Counted from the stretch's first letter, positions 8,909 through 17,882 are shown. The stretch is DNA of 64,000 bases from Olleya sp. YS (GCF_029760915.1 NZ_CP121685.1:2753001-2817000); one strand, 5' to 3'. Notes: generated by a model from the letters alone, not told the origin. A program made the numbers and translations.

Positions 8909-9547
8909 ATGGCAGGAATATTAGATTTACTAAACTCTGATTTAGGAAAAACAATTATTAGTGGTGTTTCAGGATCTACTGGAACAGACCAAGACAGAAC
9001 TGGAAGTGTATTAACTATGGCGTTACCAGTTTTAATGAAAGCTATGGAGCGTAACGCTTCAACACCAGAAGGTGCAGAAGGACTTTTAGGAGCTATTAAA
9101 GGTAAACACGATGGTAGTATTTTAGATAATTTAGGCGACCTATTTGGTGGAGGCGTAAATGAAGAAGTGGTTAATGATGGTGATAAAATCTTAGGACATG
9201 TCTTAGGCGGTAAAAGAGAAGGTGTACAACAAGTAATTGGTCAAAAATCTGGTTTAGATGCAGGATCTGTTGGAAACATTTTAAAAGTCGCTGCTCCTAT
9301 TTTAATGGGTGTTTTAGGTAAACAAGCCAACCAAAACAATGTAAGCTCTACTAATGATTTAGGTGGATTACTTGGAGGTTTATTAGGTGGAAACCAAACT
9401 AAAAATGAACAAAGCTTCTTAGAAAAAATATTAGACGCAGATGGAGACGGAAGCGTTATTGATGATGTAGCTGGAATGGTACTTGGAGGATCAAAGAAAA
9501 AAGGAGGTCTAGCTGGATTATTAGGAGGTCTTTTTGGAAAGAGATAA
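8909..9547 (+). CDS. DUF937 domain-containing protein
   Basis: Predicted soluble protein of 212 residues from the chosen ATG at 8909 (MAGILDLLNSDLGKT); a longer frame from 8864 would add 15 residues lying over the presumed promoter. The N-terminal 150 residues match the DUF937/YidB-like pattern: a helical domain with PVLMKAMERNA, DNLGDLFGGG and a repeated ILGHVLGGKREGVQQVIGQKSGLD motif. The C-terminal third is Gly/Leu-rich (LGGLLGGLLGGN, GGLAGLLGGLFGKR) around an acidic DADGDGS loop, possibly calcium-binding. Function is unknown. It is flanked by terminators at 8833 and 9571, so it is monocistronic. Confidence 0.85.
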   Translation: MAGILDLLNSDLGKTIISGVSGSTGTDQDRTGSVLTMALPVLMKAMERNASTPEGAEGLLGAIKGKHDGSILDNLGDLFGGGVNEEVVNDGDKILGHVLGGKREGVQQVIGQKSGLDAGSVGNILKVAAPILMGVLGKQANQNNVSSTNDLGGLLGGLLGGNQTKNEQSFLEKILDADGDGSVIDDVAGMVLGGSKKKGGLAGLLGGLFGKR

Positions 9548-9570
9548 ACTCAATTTAACAATACCTTAAA

Positions 9571-9598
9571 AAGTCAAACTAACGTTTGGCTTTTTTTT
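9571..9598 (+). terminator. Intrinsic terminator after the DUF937 gene
   Basis: A 9-bp stem (9571-9579 with 9584-9592, one G-T wobble) is followed by eight Ts. Confidence 0.8.
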
Positions 9599-9641
9599 AT
9601 GACTATAAAATTAAATAATTTGTATTTTTATTTAAAAAGTA

Positions 9642-10079
9642 ATGAGTATGAAAAATTTTATTTTAATAGCAATTATATTATTAATAGCATTAAGTTGTGG
9701 TACCAATAAAAATACTACAAATATGGAAAAACCACCTGTTCAAGTTGGTGATACCATAAGTATATCAAGCGATAAGACAGAATATGAAATACTTATCATA
9801 GAACCAGGTTTTAATGCTTGGTTAAATAGCATTGCACAGCCTAAGGGATATTATTCTCAAGAGTATTTAGAAAATAGAAATGTATTTTATGTCAACGAGT
9901 GGAACAGTCGTGTTAATCAAAGAAGACGCTACAACGCAGACTTATACGAATTACCTATTGATTATAGTCCAAATATAGATTATGGTTACGATGTTAATTA
10001 TCAATTGTATAACTACTTTATTTACTTTCAAAATAGATATAAACAAAATCTTTTAGGTGGACGTGTACCTCCTAATTAA
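9642..10079 (+). CDS. Lipoprotein, DUF6146-like
   Basis: Short lipoprotein: an N-terminal hydrophobic stretch ends in ALSCGTN, a lipobox with the acylated Cys near residue 19, so it should be anchored in the envelope. The mature part of about 125 residues is rich in Tyr and Asn, with QPKGYYSQEYLENRNVFYVNEWNSRV and YELPIDYSPNIDYGYDVNYQLYNYFIYF regions (both abbreviated here), which fit my memory of the DUF6146 family of Bacteroidota. Translation may start at 9642 or at the second ATG at 9648. The function is unknown. Confidence 0.72.
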   Translation: MSMKNFILIAIILLIALSCGTNKNTTNMEKPPVQVGDTISISSDKTEYEILIIEPGFNAWLNSIAQPKGYYSQEYLENRNVFYVNEWNSRVNQRRRYNADLYELPIDYSPNIDYGYDVNYQLYNYFIYFQNRYKQNLLGGRVPPN

Positions 10080-10090
10080 AGCCATTTCAA

Positions 10091-10098
10091 TATCTTTG
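10091..10098 (+). promoter_or_regulatory. Candidate -7 box before the DUF6787-like gene
   Basis: TATCTTTG matches TAnnTTTG and ends 17 bp before the ATG at 10116, implying a very short leader. A -33 TTG is not evident. Confidence 0.45.
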
Positions 10099-10115
10099 CA
10101 AAGTTAAAAATTGCA

Positions 10116-10604
10116 ATGGAAAAATTTAAAAAGCGTTGGGATATCCAACACAATTGGCAACTTATATTCCCTGTTTTAGGAGTTATTGGTTTATTGTATT
10201 CTGGATTTAAATTAGCTAAGCTATTTACAACCAACAATCTAATTATTGTTTTATTAACAATTGCTATTGCATTTATACTATTAAAAGTCACTTTATTTTT
10301 ATTTAAAAAATTAGAAACTAAATGGAAAGTGACTTATAAATGGGAAATGATTCGCATATTTATAGTCTTTGCGGTAACCGGAAGCTCTTCGCTATTTGTA
10401 GGAAGACCATTAATTAAATGGTTAGGAATTACTAAAGAAAACTTAAATATTACGCTTTATTGGATTTTATATGTTATTATTGGATTAGTTTTTTACCAGA
10501 TACTATTAGTCTTTTTTGGTTGGCTTGCGGGACAACATAAATTCTTTTGGGAATTTGAAAAAAAAATGCTTCGTAGATTTGGTTTGGGAAAATTAGTAGA
10601 TTAA
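10116..10604 (+). CDS. Integral membrane protein, DUF6787-like
   Basis: 162-residue membrane protein with an N-terminal amphipathic start (MEKFKKRWDIQHNWQLIFP) and about four hydrophobic helices at 18-35, 43-62, 85-105 and 118-142, ending in a basic tail (EKKMLRRFGLGK). It resembles the DUF6787 family, sometimes labelled diacylglyceryl transferase in automatic annotation; I see no Lgt catalytic motif, so I would not use that name. Its stop codon is immediately followed by the TTG start of the next gene, so it probably heads the metal-receptor operon or is read together with it. Confidence 0.7.
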   Translation: MEKFKKRWDIQHNWQLIFPVLGVIGLLYSGFKLAKLFTTNNLIIVLLTIAIAFILLKVTLFLFKKLETKWKVTYKWEMIRIFIVFAVTGSSSLFVGRPLIKWLGITKENLNITLYWILYVIIGLVFYQILLVFFGWLAGQHKFFWEFEKKMLRRFGLGKLVD

Positions 10605-10934
10605 TTGAAAACACAACAAAACATAATCATTAAAATTCTTTCAGTAGTAGTCTTACTAGCTGTACTTTTTCCTTCTGCTGTAAAATTTGCTCATGTATTG
10701 GAACAGCACGAACATGAAGTGTGTATAGATAACTCTACCACACACATGCATGAAGTTGATTTTGATTGCGAATTTTATAAATTTAAACTTACTACACAAT
10801 ATTATTCTTTATTAGAGTCTGACGACTTAATTTTAGAAGACAATTACTCCAAAATTTGTAATACATCTTATAACTTTCGTTATAATCATCAGCAATTATC
10901 TTACTCACTTCGTGGTCCACCACAATTAGTTTAA
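10605..10934 (+). CDS. Small His/Cys-rich exported protein
   Basis: 109 residues starting at TTG directly after the upstream stop codon. Residues 1-28 form a hydrophobic signal or anchor segment. The following stretch, HVLEQHEHEVC and THMHEVDFDCEFYKF, has six His and two Cys within about 27 residues, with a third Cys further on (KICNTS), which suggests metal binding in the periplasm. It sits 32 bp ahead of a TonB-dependent receptor. Similar short His-rich proteins ahead of TonB receptors occur in related genomes by my recollection, but the family has no assigned role that I know of. Role in metal delivery is inference. Confidence 0.7.
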   Translation: MKTQQNIIIKILSVVVLLAVLFPSAVKFAHVLEQHEHEVCIDNSTTHMHEVDFDCEFYKFKLTTQYYSLLESDDLILEDNYSKICNTSYNFRYNHQQLSYSLRGPPQLV

Positions 10935-10966
10935 AATAAGTCATTATTTAAACTAATTTTTTTACA

Positions 10967-13366
10967 ATGAAATATTATATAATGGTCTTGTGCTGCTGTG
11001 TTTTCAGTTGGTCACAAGGTCAAGATTGCAATTCTACACTATCTGGAGAAGTGCTTGATTTTCATGATGGTACACCAATTATAAATGCTGTTATCTTCAT
11101 AGAAAATCTTAATACATATACAACTACTGATGTTAATGGAACGTTTTCCATTAATGATCTATGCAATAATCAAATCGTGATTGAAGTGTCCCATTTGGCA
11201 TGCGAAACCAAGAGTTTAGATGTTAATATTGATGGTGATACTTTTTTAAAAATTAATTTAGAACATCATATTGAAGAATTAAATGAAGTTAATGTCAAAG
11301 GTGCTTCTGGTGCTAAATTAACTAAAACATCTCAAGAAACGCTTCTAAAATCTGAAGCTATAGAACGCTACAGTTCACTTAGCTTAGGTGATGCTATTAA
11401 ACAGATTAGTGGTGTGTCATCAATTAATACAGGTAATACCATAGTAAAACCTGTTATTAATGGCTTGCATAGTAGTAGGATTATTGTAATGACAAATGGT
11501 GTAAGACTTCAAGACCAAGAATGGGGAATTGAACATGCACCAAATGTAGATTTAAATACAGCAGGAAGTATTAGTGTTATTAAAGGCGCAAACGCTTTAG
11601 CTTATGGTGGAGATGCAATAGGTGGTGTTATTGTATTAAAACCATCTAAAATTAGTTTAAAAGATTCGCTTTACGGAAAAACTATAATTAGTGGTCAAAC
11701 CAATGGTAGAGGTTATAATTTAAATACGTCACTAACCAAAACTTATAAAAAAGGTTGGTATATAGGTGCTCAAGCATCTACCAAACGTTTTGGAGATTTT
11801 GAAACACCAGATTATATATTAACCAATACAGGATTAGAGTCCAAAGGATTTTCAATTAATGGTGGTTTTAAAACCTTTGAAAAAGGATTTAATGTTTACT
11901 ACAGTTATTTAGATAATAATATCGGCATTTTAAGAGCCTCTCATATTGGAAATATCGAAGATTTAGTGAATGCGATAAATAATCAACAACCATTGGTTAT
12001 TGATGATTTTAGTTACGACATAAATGCACCAAAACAAGAAGTAACACATCAAGTTTTAAAAACAGAATTTTATAAACGCTTTAAAAGTTTTGGTCAATTA
12101 GACGTACAATACGATTATCAGAATAATCAACGTTTTGAGTATGATATACGTGTAGGAGACGATAGAGACAAGCCTGCTGTAGATTTAACCTTAAAAACAC
12201 ATACCTTAAAAACGAGTTTAAAATTAGATGCTAAAGACAATATTATATACAAATTTGGTGTCAATGCTGGTTATCAAAATAACTTTGCTAACCCAAGTAC
12301 TGGTGTTAGACGTTTAATTCCAGATTATGATAGGTATGACTTAGGCGTATTTGCTATTTCTGATTTAAGAATAAACAACAATATCAATTTAGACTTTGGT
12401 ATGCGTTATGATTTTGTGCAAATAGATGCCAAAAAATTCTACATAACTAGTCGTTGGAATGAACGTGGATATAATTCTGATTTTTCAGATATTATTATTG
12501 ATGAAGTAGGCACACAATTACTTACAAATCCGGTTTTTAATTATCATAATCTATCTGCTTCTGTAGGTATATCTTATCAACTTAATGAGTTTAGCAGCTT
12601 TATGTTTAATTATGGTTTATCAAACAGAGCGCCTAACCCATCCGAATTATTTAGTGATGGTTTACATCACTCGGCAGCTAGGATAGAATTAGGTGATTTA
12701 CGTTTAGAGCAAGAAACATCCAATCGTGTTTCTGGAACTTATAATTACAGCAACAAGGCAATTACATTAAATATTGAAGCCTTTTACAATCATATCAACG
12801 ATTATATTTTTATAGAACCTACAGGAACAGAACAAACCATACGTGGTGCTTTTCCTGTATGGAGTTATAATCAAACCAATGCTGCACTATTTGGACTTGA
12901 TATTTCTGCTAATTATAACTTTAATGACCAGTGGAATTTAAACAATAAGTCCGCTTTTATTAAAGGTAGAGATGTTAGTCAAAATCAAGCGTTAATAGAT
13001 ATGCCTTCATTTAAAACTGTAAATAGCATTGGGTACTCTAATAAAAAATGGTTAGACTTTAATGCAGAATTGCAAAGCGAGTTGGTTTTACGTCAAAACG
13101 ATTATCCAAATAATAATTTTGAAGTCTTTATACCAACAACCCAAGAGATGGTATTGGTAGACGTTAGTACGCCTCCTCCAACCTATCACTTATTACATTT
13201 ACAAGGTGATGTCACATTAGATTTATCTAAAAACACCAACTTAAATATTGGCCTGAATATGACTAATATTTTTAATACAAATTACCGAGAAAACCTGAAT
13301 AGATTAAGATATTTTGCTGATGATCTAGGAAGAAATATCATGTTACAATTAAAATTAAATTATTAA
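10967..13366 (+). CDS. TonB-dependent receptor, probable metal or metallophore uptake
   Basis: Outer-membrane active transporter of 799 residues. It has a signal peptide (to about residue 19), a carboxypeptidase-regulatory-like beta-sandwich domain (25-100), a plug domain (125-230) and a 22-stranded barrel ending with the aromatic-terminated NIMLQLKLNY. The plug segment IVKPVINGLHSSRIIVMTNG followed by QEWGIEHAPNVDLN resembles the receptor class that includes ZnuD-type zinc receptors, rather than SusC; no susD partner follows. The gene is preceded by a His-rich small protein and followed 15 bp later by a lipoprotein, so a metal-uptake operon is likely. The substrate is not proven. Confidence 0.88.
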   Translation: MKYYIMVLCCCVFSWSQGQDCNSTLSGEVLDFHDGTPIINAVIFIENLNTYTTTDVNGTFSINDLCNNQIVIEVSHLACETKSLDVNIDGDTFLKINLEHHIEELNEVNVKGASGAKLTKTSQETLLKSEAIERYSSLSLGDAIKQISGVSSINTGNTIVKPVINGLHSSRIIVMTNGVRLQDQEWGIEHAPNVDLNTAGSISVIKGANALAYGGDAIGGVIVLKPSKISLKDSLYGKTIISGQTNGRGYNLNTSLTKTYKKGWYIGAQASTKRFGDFETPDYILTNTGLESKGFSINGGFKTFEKGFNVYYSYLDNNIGILRASHIGNIEDLVNAINNQQPLVIDDFSYDINAPKQEVTHQVLKTEFYKRFKSFGQLDVQYDYQNNQRFEYDIRVGDDRDKPAVDLTLKTHTLKTSLKLDAKDNIIYKFGVNAGYQNNFANPSTGVRRLIPDYDRYDLGVFAISDLRINNNINLDFGMRYDFVQIDAKKFYITSRWNERGYNSDFSDIIIDEVGTQLLTNPVFNYHNLSASVGISYQLNEFSSFMFNYGLSNRAPNPSELFSDGLHHSAARIELGDLRLEQETSNRVSGTYNYSNKAITLNIEAFYNHINDYIFIEPTGTEQTIRGAFPVWSYNQTNAALFGLDISANYNFNDQWNLNNKSAFIKGRDVSQNQALIDMPSFKTVNSIGYSNKKWLDFNAELQSELVLRQNDYPNNNFEVFIPTTQEMVLVDVSTPPPTYHLLHLQGDVTLDLSKNTNLNIGLNMTNIFNTNYRENLNRLRYFADDLGRNIMLQLKLNY

Positions 13367-13381
13367 CAAAACACATTTATA

Positions 13382-13957
13382 ATGAAAACTTTAAAACAAT
13401 TATCACTTATACTTTTAACAGCAATCGTATTTACAGCATGCTCAAATGACGATGATGCAGTAAACCCAGAACCAGTTAACGAAGAAGAGGTTATTACAAC
13501 ACTAACAGCAACGTTAACACCTGTTGGTGGCGGAACCACTGTAACACTAAAAACACAAGATTTAGATGGTGATGGGCCAAATGCACCAGTTATTACTGTA
13601 TCATCTCCATTAACCATTAGCACTGTTTATAATGCAAGCTTAGTATTAGAAAATGAAACAGAATCTCCTGCTGAGTTAATTAATGAAGAAATCGAAACAG
13701 AAGATGATGAACACCAATTTTTCTATCAAGCAACCAACGACATTGCGACGTTTACCTATCAAGATTTTGATGGTAACGGAAATCCATTAGGTTTAGAATT
13801 TACCTTAACCACTGCTGCTACAGCTGGTTCAGGGACTATTACAATTACCTTGCGTCATGAGCCAGTTAAGGATGCATCTGGTGTTAGCGATGGTGATATT
13901 ACAAATGCAGGAGGAGAAACAGACATACAAGCTGTTTTCCCTGTAACATTACAGTAA
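13382..13957 (+). CDS. Lipoprotein partner of the TonB receptor
   Basis: 191 residues with a lipobox (FTACSNDDD, acylated Cys near residue 20) and an acidic linker, a Bacteroidota lipoprotein export-type signal favouring the cell surface. The mature part is a beta-rich domain with repeated T/V strands (TATLTPVGGGTTVTL) and an acidic EEIETEDDEHQFFYQ stretch that could bind cations. It follows the receptor by 15 bp and precedes a terminator, so it is almost surely co-expressed and may act as a surface-exposed ligand-binding partner. I recall homologues labelled type 1 periplasmic binding fold; I cannot confirm that fold. Confidence 0.75.
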   Translation: MKTLKQLSLILLTAIVFTACSNDDDAVNPEPVNEEEVITTLTATLTPVGGGTTVTLKTQDLDGDGPNAPVITVSSPLTISTVYNASLVLENETESPAELINEEIETEDDEHQFFYQATNDIATFTYQDFDGNGNPLGLEFTLTTAATAGSGTITITLRHEPVKDASGVSDGDITNAGGETDIQAVFPVTLQ

Positions 13958-13976
13958 ACAAATACATATATTTTTT

Positions 13977-14012
13977 AAAATCCCTTTAATTGATTTTAAA
14001 GGGATTTTTTTT
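13977..14012 (+). terminator. Intrinsic terminator of the TonB receptor operon
   Basis: A 12-bp stem (13977-13988 with 13997-14008) and an 8-nt loop are followed by further Ts. Confidence 0.88.
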
Positions 14013-14147
14013 GTTACACAAGCAAATCTGAACTTGACTTTTCTATATTTTTAAGCTAACTTCGAACAAATACTAACTGCTGATAAAAACATTAAAAAGA
14101 TGTCTTATCAGCTTTTAGTTATAGCGCATTTAGAACAAAATACATTT

Positions 14148-15464
14148 ATGAAACAAATTTCATTATTATTTCTATTACCTATCCTTTTCATTTCCTGTAA
14201 GGATAAAAACAGACAAACAGCAGAAACCAAACTACAGCCAACTACTGAATTAAATAAGAAAATAGATGAATACTTTTCCGCTCTTTCAAATATTGGAAAA
14301 TTCAATGGAGTTATTTATGCCTTAAAGGATGATATCGAAATCATTCATAAAGCTTACAACTTAAATACGAATGAAAGAAGTACAACTTATGTGAACATAG
14401 AAAGTCAATTTGATATTCATTCCGTTTCCAAATTAATGGCTCATTACTTGATTGAAAAATTTGAACTTGAAGGAAAACTTAAAAAAAGTGATTCAATCAC
14501 GAAGTTCATTCCAGATTTTCCAAAGGGCGACAAAATAAACTTAGAAATGTTGCTCAACCACACATCAGGACTTCCAAGAGGGTTTGAAAATATAGAAGGA
14601 GATGCAATCAAATTAGCACCTGATGAAATAATTGAGTATGCAAAAAAACAAAATTTACTTTTCGAGCCTGGAACAGATAAACAATATTCAAATGTTGCGT
14701 ACGAAATCATCTATTTGCTTATTGAAGACATTTCAAATAAGACATTTGCTCAATGTCTATCTGATGAAGTATTCCAACCATTAGGTATGAATAGATCAGG
14801 AGCACATTTTTATCTAAAAAATAAAAATCTAAAAAACTTAGCTAAAAATCACGAAAAAGACGATTCAGAAATTGTTAGAGTGGACAATATATTACCTGAT
14901 GAACTAAAAACAGCAAGAATATTTTCAACTGCTTCAGACTTAAACAAGTTTTTGAATTATATAAAAACCGAACCCTATGCATCACTATTAAAAAATAAAC
15001 AGAGTATAATAGAGAAAAGCGGAGGTTCTGACGGTATAAGAGTCGAAATCTACACTAACCTTGAGCATAATTACAATTTCATCTTTTTAGCAAACTATGA
15101 AGAAGTTCCATTTCAAAAAACGGTAGAAGACTTTGCAAATATTTTAGAGAACAAACCTTATGAACTACCTAAAGAACTGAATAGACAATCTATCGAATTA
15201 TCTAATGAAATACTAAATGAATATGTTGGAGTTTATTCATTCGCTGATATGGGAAATTTAGAATTGACCTTTAAAATAGAAAACAATAATTTGGTTGTTT
15301 TTCAAGATGGAGAGCAAATAGCTACATTAAAAGCTGAATCAAAAAACACTTTTTTTGACGACCCGAAGGATCCAGAATCGTTTGAATTTATTGACAATAT
15401 AGATGGTAGCTTCAGCGTGTTAATGGGTTGGAAAGGTGTAAAATTAAAAGGGATAAAGAAATAA
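14148..15464 (+). CDS. Class C beta-lactamase-like serine hydrolase lipoprotein
   Basis: Serine hydrolase of the beta-lactamase/AmpC-D-aminopeptidase superfamily, envelope-anchored. The ATG at 14148 gives a clean lipoprotein signal (MKQISLLFLLPILFISC); the longer frame from 14100 adds 16 residues in front of it. Catalytic motifs are present: S92-V-S-K95 (SxxK), Y180-S-N182 (YxN) and a KSGGSDG motif in place of KTG/HTG. The HTSGLPRG segment is typical. The C-terminal 100 residues form a lipocalin-like or DUF3471-type extension. It need not hydrolyse antibiotics; peptidase or esterase activity is as likely. An acaac...tataagtaat repeat begins 6 bp after its stop, like those bounding the gene island at 42.6-44.6 kb, suggesting acquisition as a cassette. 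Confidence 0.88.
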   Translation: MKQISLLFLLPILFISCKDKNRQTAETKLQPTTELNKKIDEYFSALSNIGKFNGVIYALKDDIEIIHKAYNLNTNERSTTYVNIESQFDIHSVSKLMAHYLIEKFELEGKLKKSDSITKFIPDFPKGDKINLEMLLNHTSGLPRGFENIEGDAIKLAPDEIIEYAKKQNLLFEPGTDKQYSNVAYEIIYLLIEDISNKTFAQCLSDEVFQPLGMNRSGAHFYLKNKNLKNLAKNHEKDDSEIVRVDNILPDELKTARIFSTASDLNKFLNYIKTEPYASLLKNKQSIIEKSGGSDGIRVEIYTNLEHNYNFIFLANYEEVPFQKTVEDFANILENKPYELPKELNRQSIELSNEILNEYVGVYSFADMGNLELTFKIENNNLVVFQDGEQIATLKAESKNTFFDDPKDPESFEFIDNIDGSFSVLMGWKGVKLKGIKK

Positions 15465-15465
15465 C

Positions 15466-15495
15466 GCACTACAACACGGTGTATAAGTAATAGCG
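15466..15495 (+). repeat. Half-site of the cassette-boundary repeat
   Basis: gcactacaacacggtgta followed by taagtaatagcg matches, in the same gene-relative orientation, the repeats found just after the stop codons of the genes ending at 43402 and 44103. The facing half expected 100-130 bp further is not clear by eye. The rest of the intergenic stretch to 15739 shows no gene. Confidence 0.5.
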
Positions 15496-15739
15496 ATTTA
15501 AGAGATTAAAGGAAAGACAAGTATAAAACAAAGGTCAATGCAAAACCGAAAGGTTTGTGAGTAGAATTTCATTACTACTAATGCATTAGACCATAAGTAT
15601 CTATTCGAAACCACTAAAAATTTAACTATTAAAATCAATCACCATTTAAAAGCATTATTGTGTTAATATTATGATAAACACTATTATTTTGTTTAACTTT
15701 TATTTATTTTTGATAAACAAAGTTTAAACAAATATAGTT

Positions 15740-16579
15740 ATGAAATTCTCTTTTATTAAAATTAGTGCACTATTTCTATCGTTACTATTTACTATTTCAA
15801 ATACTGAAACTATAAATTCAACCGAAGATTTTCAGGGTAAAGCCTATTATATATCTAAATCTTCCATGGACTTAGGACGTTGGGGAGCACGTATGAGCGA
15901 GGCTCAGAAAAAACAAATCAAAGCGCGTTTAAAAAACAGACTAGAAAAAACATATATACTTACTTTTAACAAAGAAGAAGCAACTTTTAAAGAAGAAGAT
16001 AAAATTGACGCACTATCTGGTGCTACGGACTCTTGGGGAAAAGCATTTACTGCTGGTGAACAATACAGAAACATAAAAAACAAAACACTAATCCAACAAC
16101 AAGATTTTTACGGGAAAGTCTTTTTAGTAAAAGACTCGTTAATGACTATACAATGGAAAATGAGTGGCGAAAGTAAAACAATAGGACAATATAATTGTTT
16201 TAAAGCGACTGCACTAATCCCAACATCAGACTTAAATTGGTATAATTTTTCGTGGAGCGAATTAAGAAACAATGAATCTAAAGAAGACGATGAAAATACT
16301 GAAACTAGTATAGAAATGACCCAAATTGAAGCATGGTACTCTCCACAAATACCTGTAAGCTTAGGACCTTTAGAATATTGGGGACTTCCAGGATTAATTT
16401 TAGAAGTTAGTGATGGTAAAACCACCATGTTGTGTTCTAAAATAATTATGAATCCAGGCGAAAAAGAAAAAATAGAAGCTCCTAAAAAAGGAAAAGAAGT
16501 TATAAAAACAGAATACAAAGAGATTATAACTAATAAGATGATTGAAATGAGAAACAATAGAGGTCGTCGTAGAGGTTAA
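15740..16579 (+). CDS. GLPGLI family protein
   Basis: Secreted protein of 279 residues with a signal peptide (to about residue 22). It carries the name-giving motif of the Bacteroidota GLPGLI family near residue 217 (YWGLPGLILEVSDGKT), preceded by the family's EAWYSPQIPVSLGP strand. Members resemble MPN-like/periplasmic beta-rich proteins and have no known biochemical role. The C-terminus is basic (RNNRGRRRG). Gene is monocistronic: it is preceded by a 275-bp intergenic stretch and followed by a terminator at 16606. Confidence 0.9.
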   Translation: MKFSFIKISALFLSLLFTISNTETINSTEDFQGKAYYISKSSMDLGRWGARMSEAQKKQIKARLKNRLEKTYILTFNKEEATFKEEDKIDALSGATDSWGKAFTAGEQYRNIKNKTLIQQQDFYGKVFLVKDSLMTIQWKMSGESKTIGQYNCFKATALIPTSDLNWYNFSWSELRNNESKEDDENTETSIEMTQIEAWYSPQIPVSLGPLEYWGLPGLILEVSDGKTTMLCSKIIMNPGEKEKIEAPKKGKEVIKTEYKEIITNKMIEMRNNRGRRRG

Positions 16580-16605
16580 AATGAAAAAAGAAAAATTTAG
16601 ATTTT

Positions 16606-16634
16606 AAAAAGAGGACAACAGTCCTCTTTTTATT
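16606..16634 (+). terminator. Intrinsic terminator of the GLPGLI gene
   Basis: A perfect 11-bp stem (16606-16616 with 16621-16631), an AACA loop and a T-rich tail. Confidence 0.88.
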
Positions 16635-16713
16635 TATTTTTGCTCAAATAACACACACATTGTTTTTATTATAATCTGGTATATTCCGCAACACATTTTA
16701 CGTATGACTATTC

Positions 16714-17475
16714 ATGTCAAAATTACCCAAAGCGCATAAATTTATTGATCTTTCAGATTACGGAAGACCTATAGCAAAACTTATAGCCAACAGTTTAAAA
16801 AACACGCGCTTCACTCCTGTCCATGTAACTTTAGTCTTTATTTTATCTGGCTTAATAGCAGTATGGTGCATAATTACAGAACAATTTTGGGCTGCAGCAC
16901 TATTTTTGATTTTAAAATCTGTTTTGGATGCTGCAGATGGCGAATTGGCAAGAGTAAAAAACACACCGTCTTATACTGGACGCTACTTAGACTCGGTTGC
17001 AGACATATTACTAAATGCTATAATTTTTACAGCACTTTGGCACATTAGTAACGCATCAATTTGGATGACCATTTTAGCTTTTTTAGGACTTCAGCTTCAA
17101 GGGACGTTATACAATTACTATTATGTAATTTTAAGAAATAAATTTGATGGTGATACCACTAGTCGCATTTTTGAAAACAAAATGCCAACAGCGCTTAAGG
17201 GAGAGAAACAAAAACACGTCAATATTCTGTTTAAATTATATAAACTACTTTATGGTATTTTTGATAAAGCTATATATGTCCTAGATCCACGTGCTGCTTA
17301 TGGAAAAATTTTTCCTAATTGGTTTATGACAGCTGTATCTACTTTTGGCTTAGGGTTTCAATTACTACTAATTGCAGTATTGTTAGTCGTTGGACTTAAA
17401 GAATATATTATTCCGTTTTTTACAATATACTCTGTAATGATTTTCATCTTTATAGCCATTAGAAAAGGGTTATAA
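16714..17475 (+). CDS. CDP-alcohol phosphatidyltransferase family protein
   Basis: Integral membrane enzyme that transfers a phosphatidyl or phospho group from a CDP-linked donor to an alcohol. The family signature is perfect: D72 A A D75 G76 x2 A79 R80 x8 G89 x3 D93 x3 D97, giving all metal and CDP ligands. About six hydrophobic segments are seen, including a pair at 38-70 before the motif and 205-250 at the end. The substrate (glycerol phosphate, inositol, serine or other) cannot be set from sequence. It stands alone between two terminators. Confidence 0.9.
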   Translation: MSKLPKAHKFIDLSDYGRPIAKLIANSLKNTRFTPVHVTLVFILSGLIAVWCIITEQFWAAALFLILKSVLDAADGELARVKNTPSYTGRYLDSVADILLNAIIFTALWHISNASIWMTILAFLGLQLQGTLYNYYYVILRNKFDGDTTSRIFENKMPTALKGEKQKHVNILFKLYKLLYGIFDKAIYVLDPRAAYGKIFPNWFMTAVSTFGLGFQLLLIAVLLVVGLKEYIIPFFTIYSVMIFIFIAIRKGL

Positions 17476-17480
17476 GTAAA

Positions 17481-17504
17481 AAGCATTTCTTTACAGAAAT
17501 GCTT
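17481..17504. terminator. Terminator between convergent genes
   Basis: A perfect 10-bp stem (17481-17490 with 17495-17504) with a TTAC loop. The minus-strand side is followed by TTTTTAC, the better T-tract, so it mainly serves the gene ending at 17529. Confidence 0.7.
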
Positions 17505-17528
17505 ATAATCTATTGGGTATATAACGGT

Positions 17529-17831
17529 TTATTTAACTTCGATAGTTTTTTCTTTTGAAGTATTACTTAAAACATAGATGTAAAACCACATTACGGTAAA
17601 GGATGGTATCACATCTAAACCAGGCAATGCTTCTTCTATAAAAGTAAATATAGCTGCGATTTTTCCTGTACGTCCTTTATATAATTTGGTCATTAACCAA
17701 GCAGATGCTGGAGCCCATACTATATCAGCAAATTCTCCAATTCCTGGAATAATAAAAGAGACGTATCCTAGAGCGTCAAAAAGTAATCCTAAAAATAGCT
17801 TAGCGTATTTATTTGTATTGTTTAAATTCAT
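17529..17831 (-). CDS. Small membrane protein, uncharacterised
   Basis: 100 residues with two or three hydrophobic helices (about 10-30, 35-50 and 72-90). The loop KLYKGRTGKIAAIFTFIEEA lies between them. I do not recognise a family for certain, although similar short proteins are widespread in Flavobacteriaceae. The start at 17831 is the only reasonable ATG. It is transcribed singly toward the terminator at 17481, about 50 bp downstream of folE in the same direction, and could be the last gene of the msrA-folE transcript. Confidence 0.7.
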   Translation of the reverse strand: MNLNNTNKYAKLFLGLLFDALGYVSFIIPGIGEFADIVWAPASAWLMTKLYKGRTGKIAAIFTFIEEALPGLDVIPSFTVMWFYIYVLSNTSKEKTIEVK

Positions 17832-17882
17832 TTAATTAATTTATAATCTATGAATGATAAAGCAAATAGCATTCCAAAAAAC

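Noticed and set aside
10116-10604. Prolipoprotein diacylglyceryl transferase
   Set aside because: No Lgt signature motif (HGGLxG region) is visible and the protein is too short.
14148-15464. An antibiotic-resistance beta-lactamase
   Set aside because: The SxxK and YxN motifs place it in the superfamily, but these are shared by many peptidases and esterases and the third motif is KSGG; resistance is not supported.
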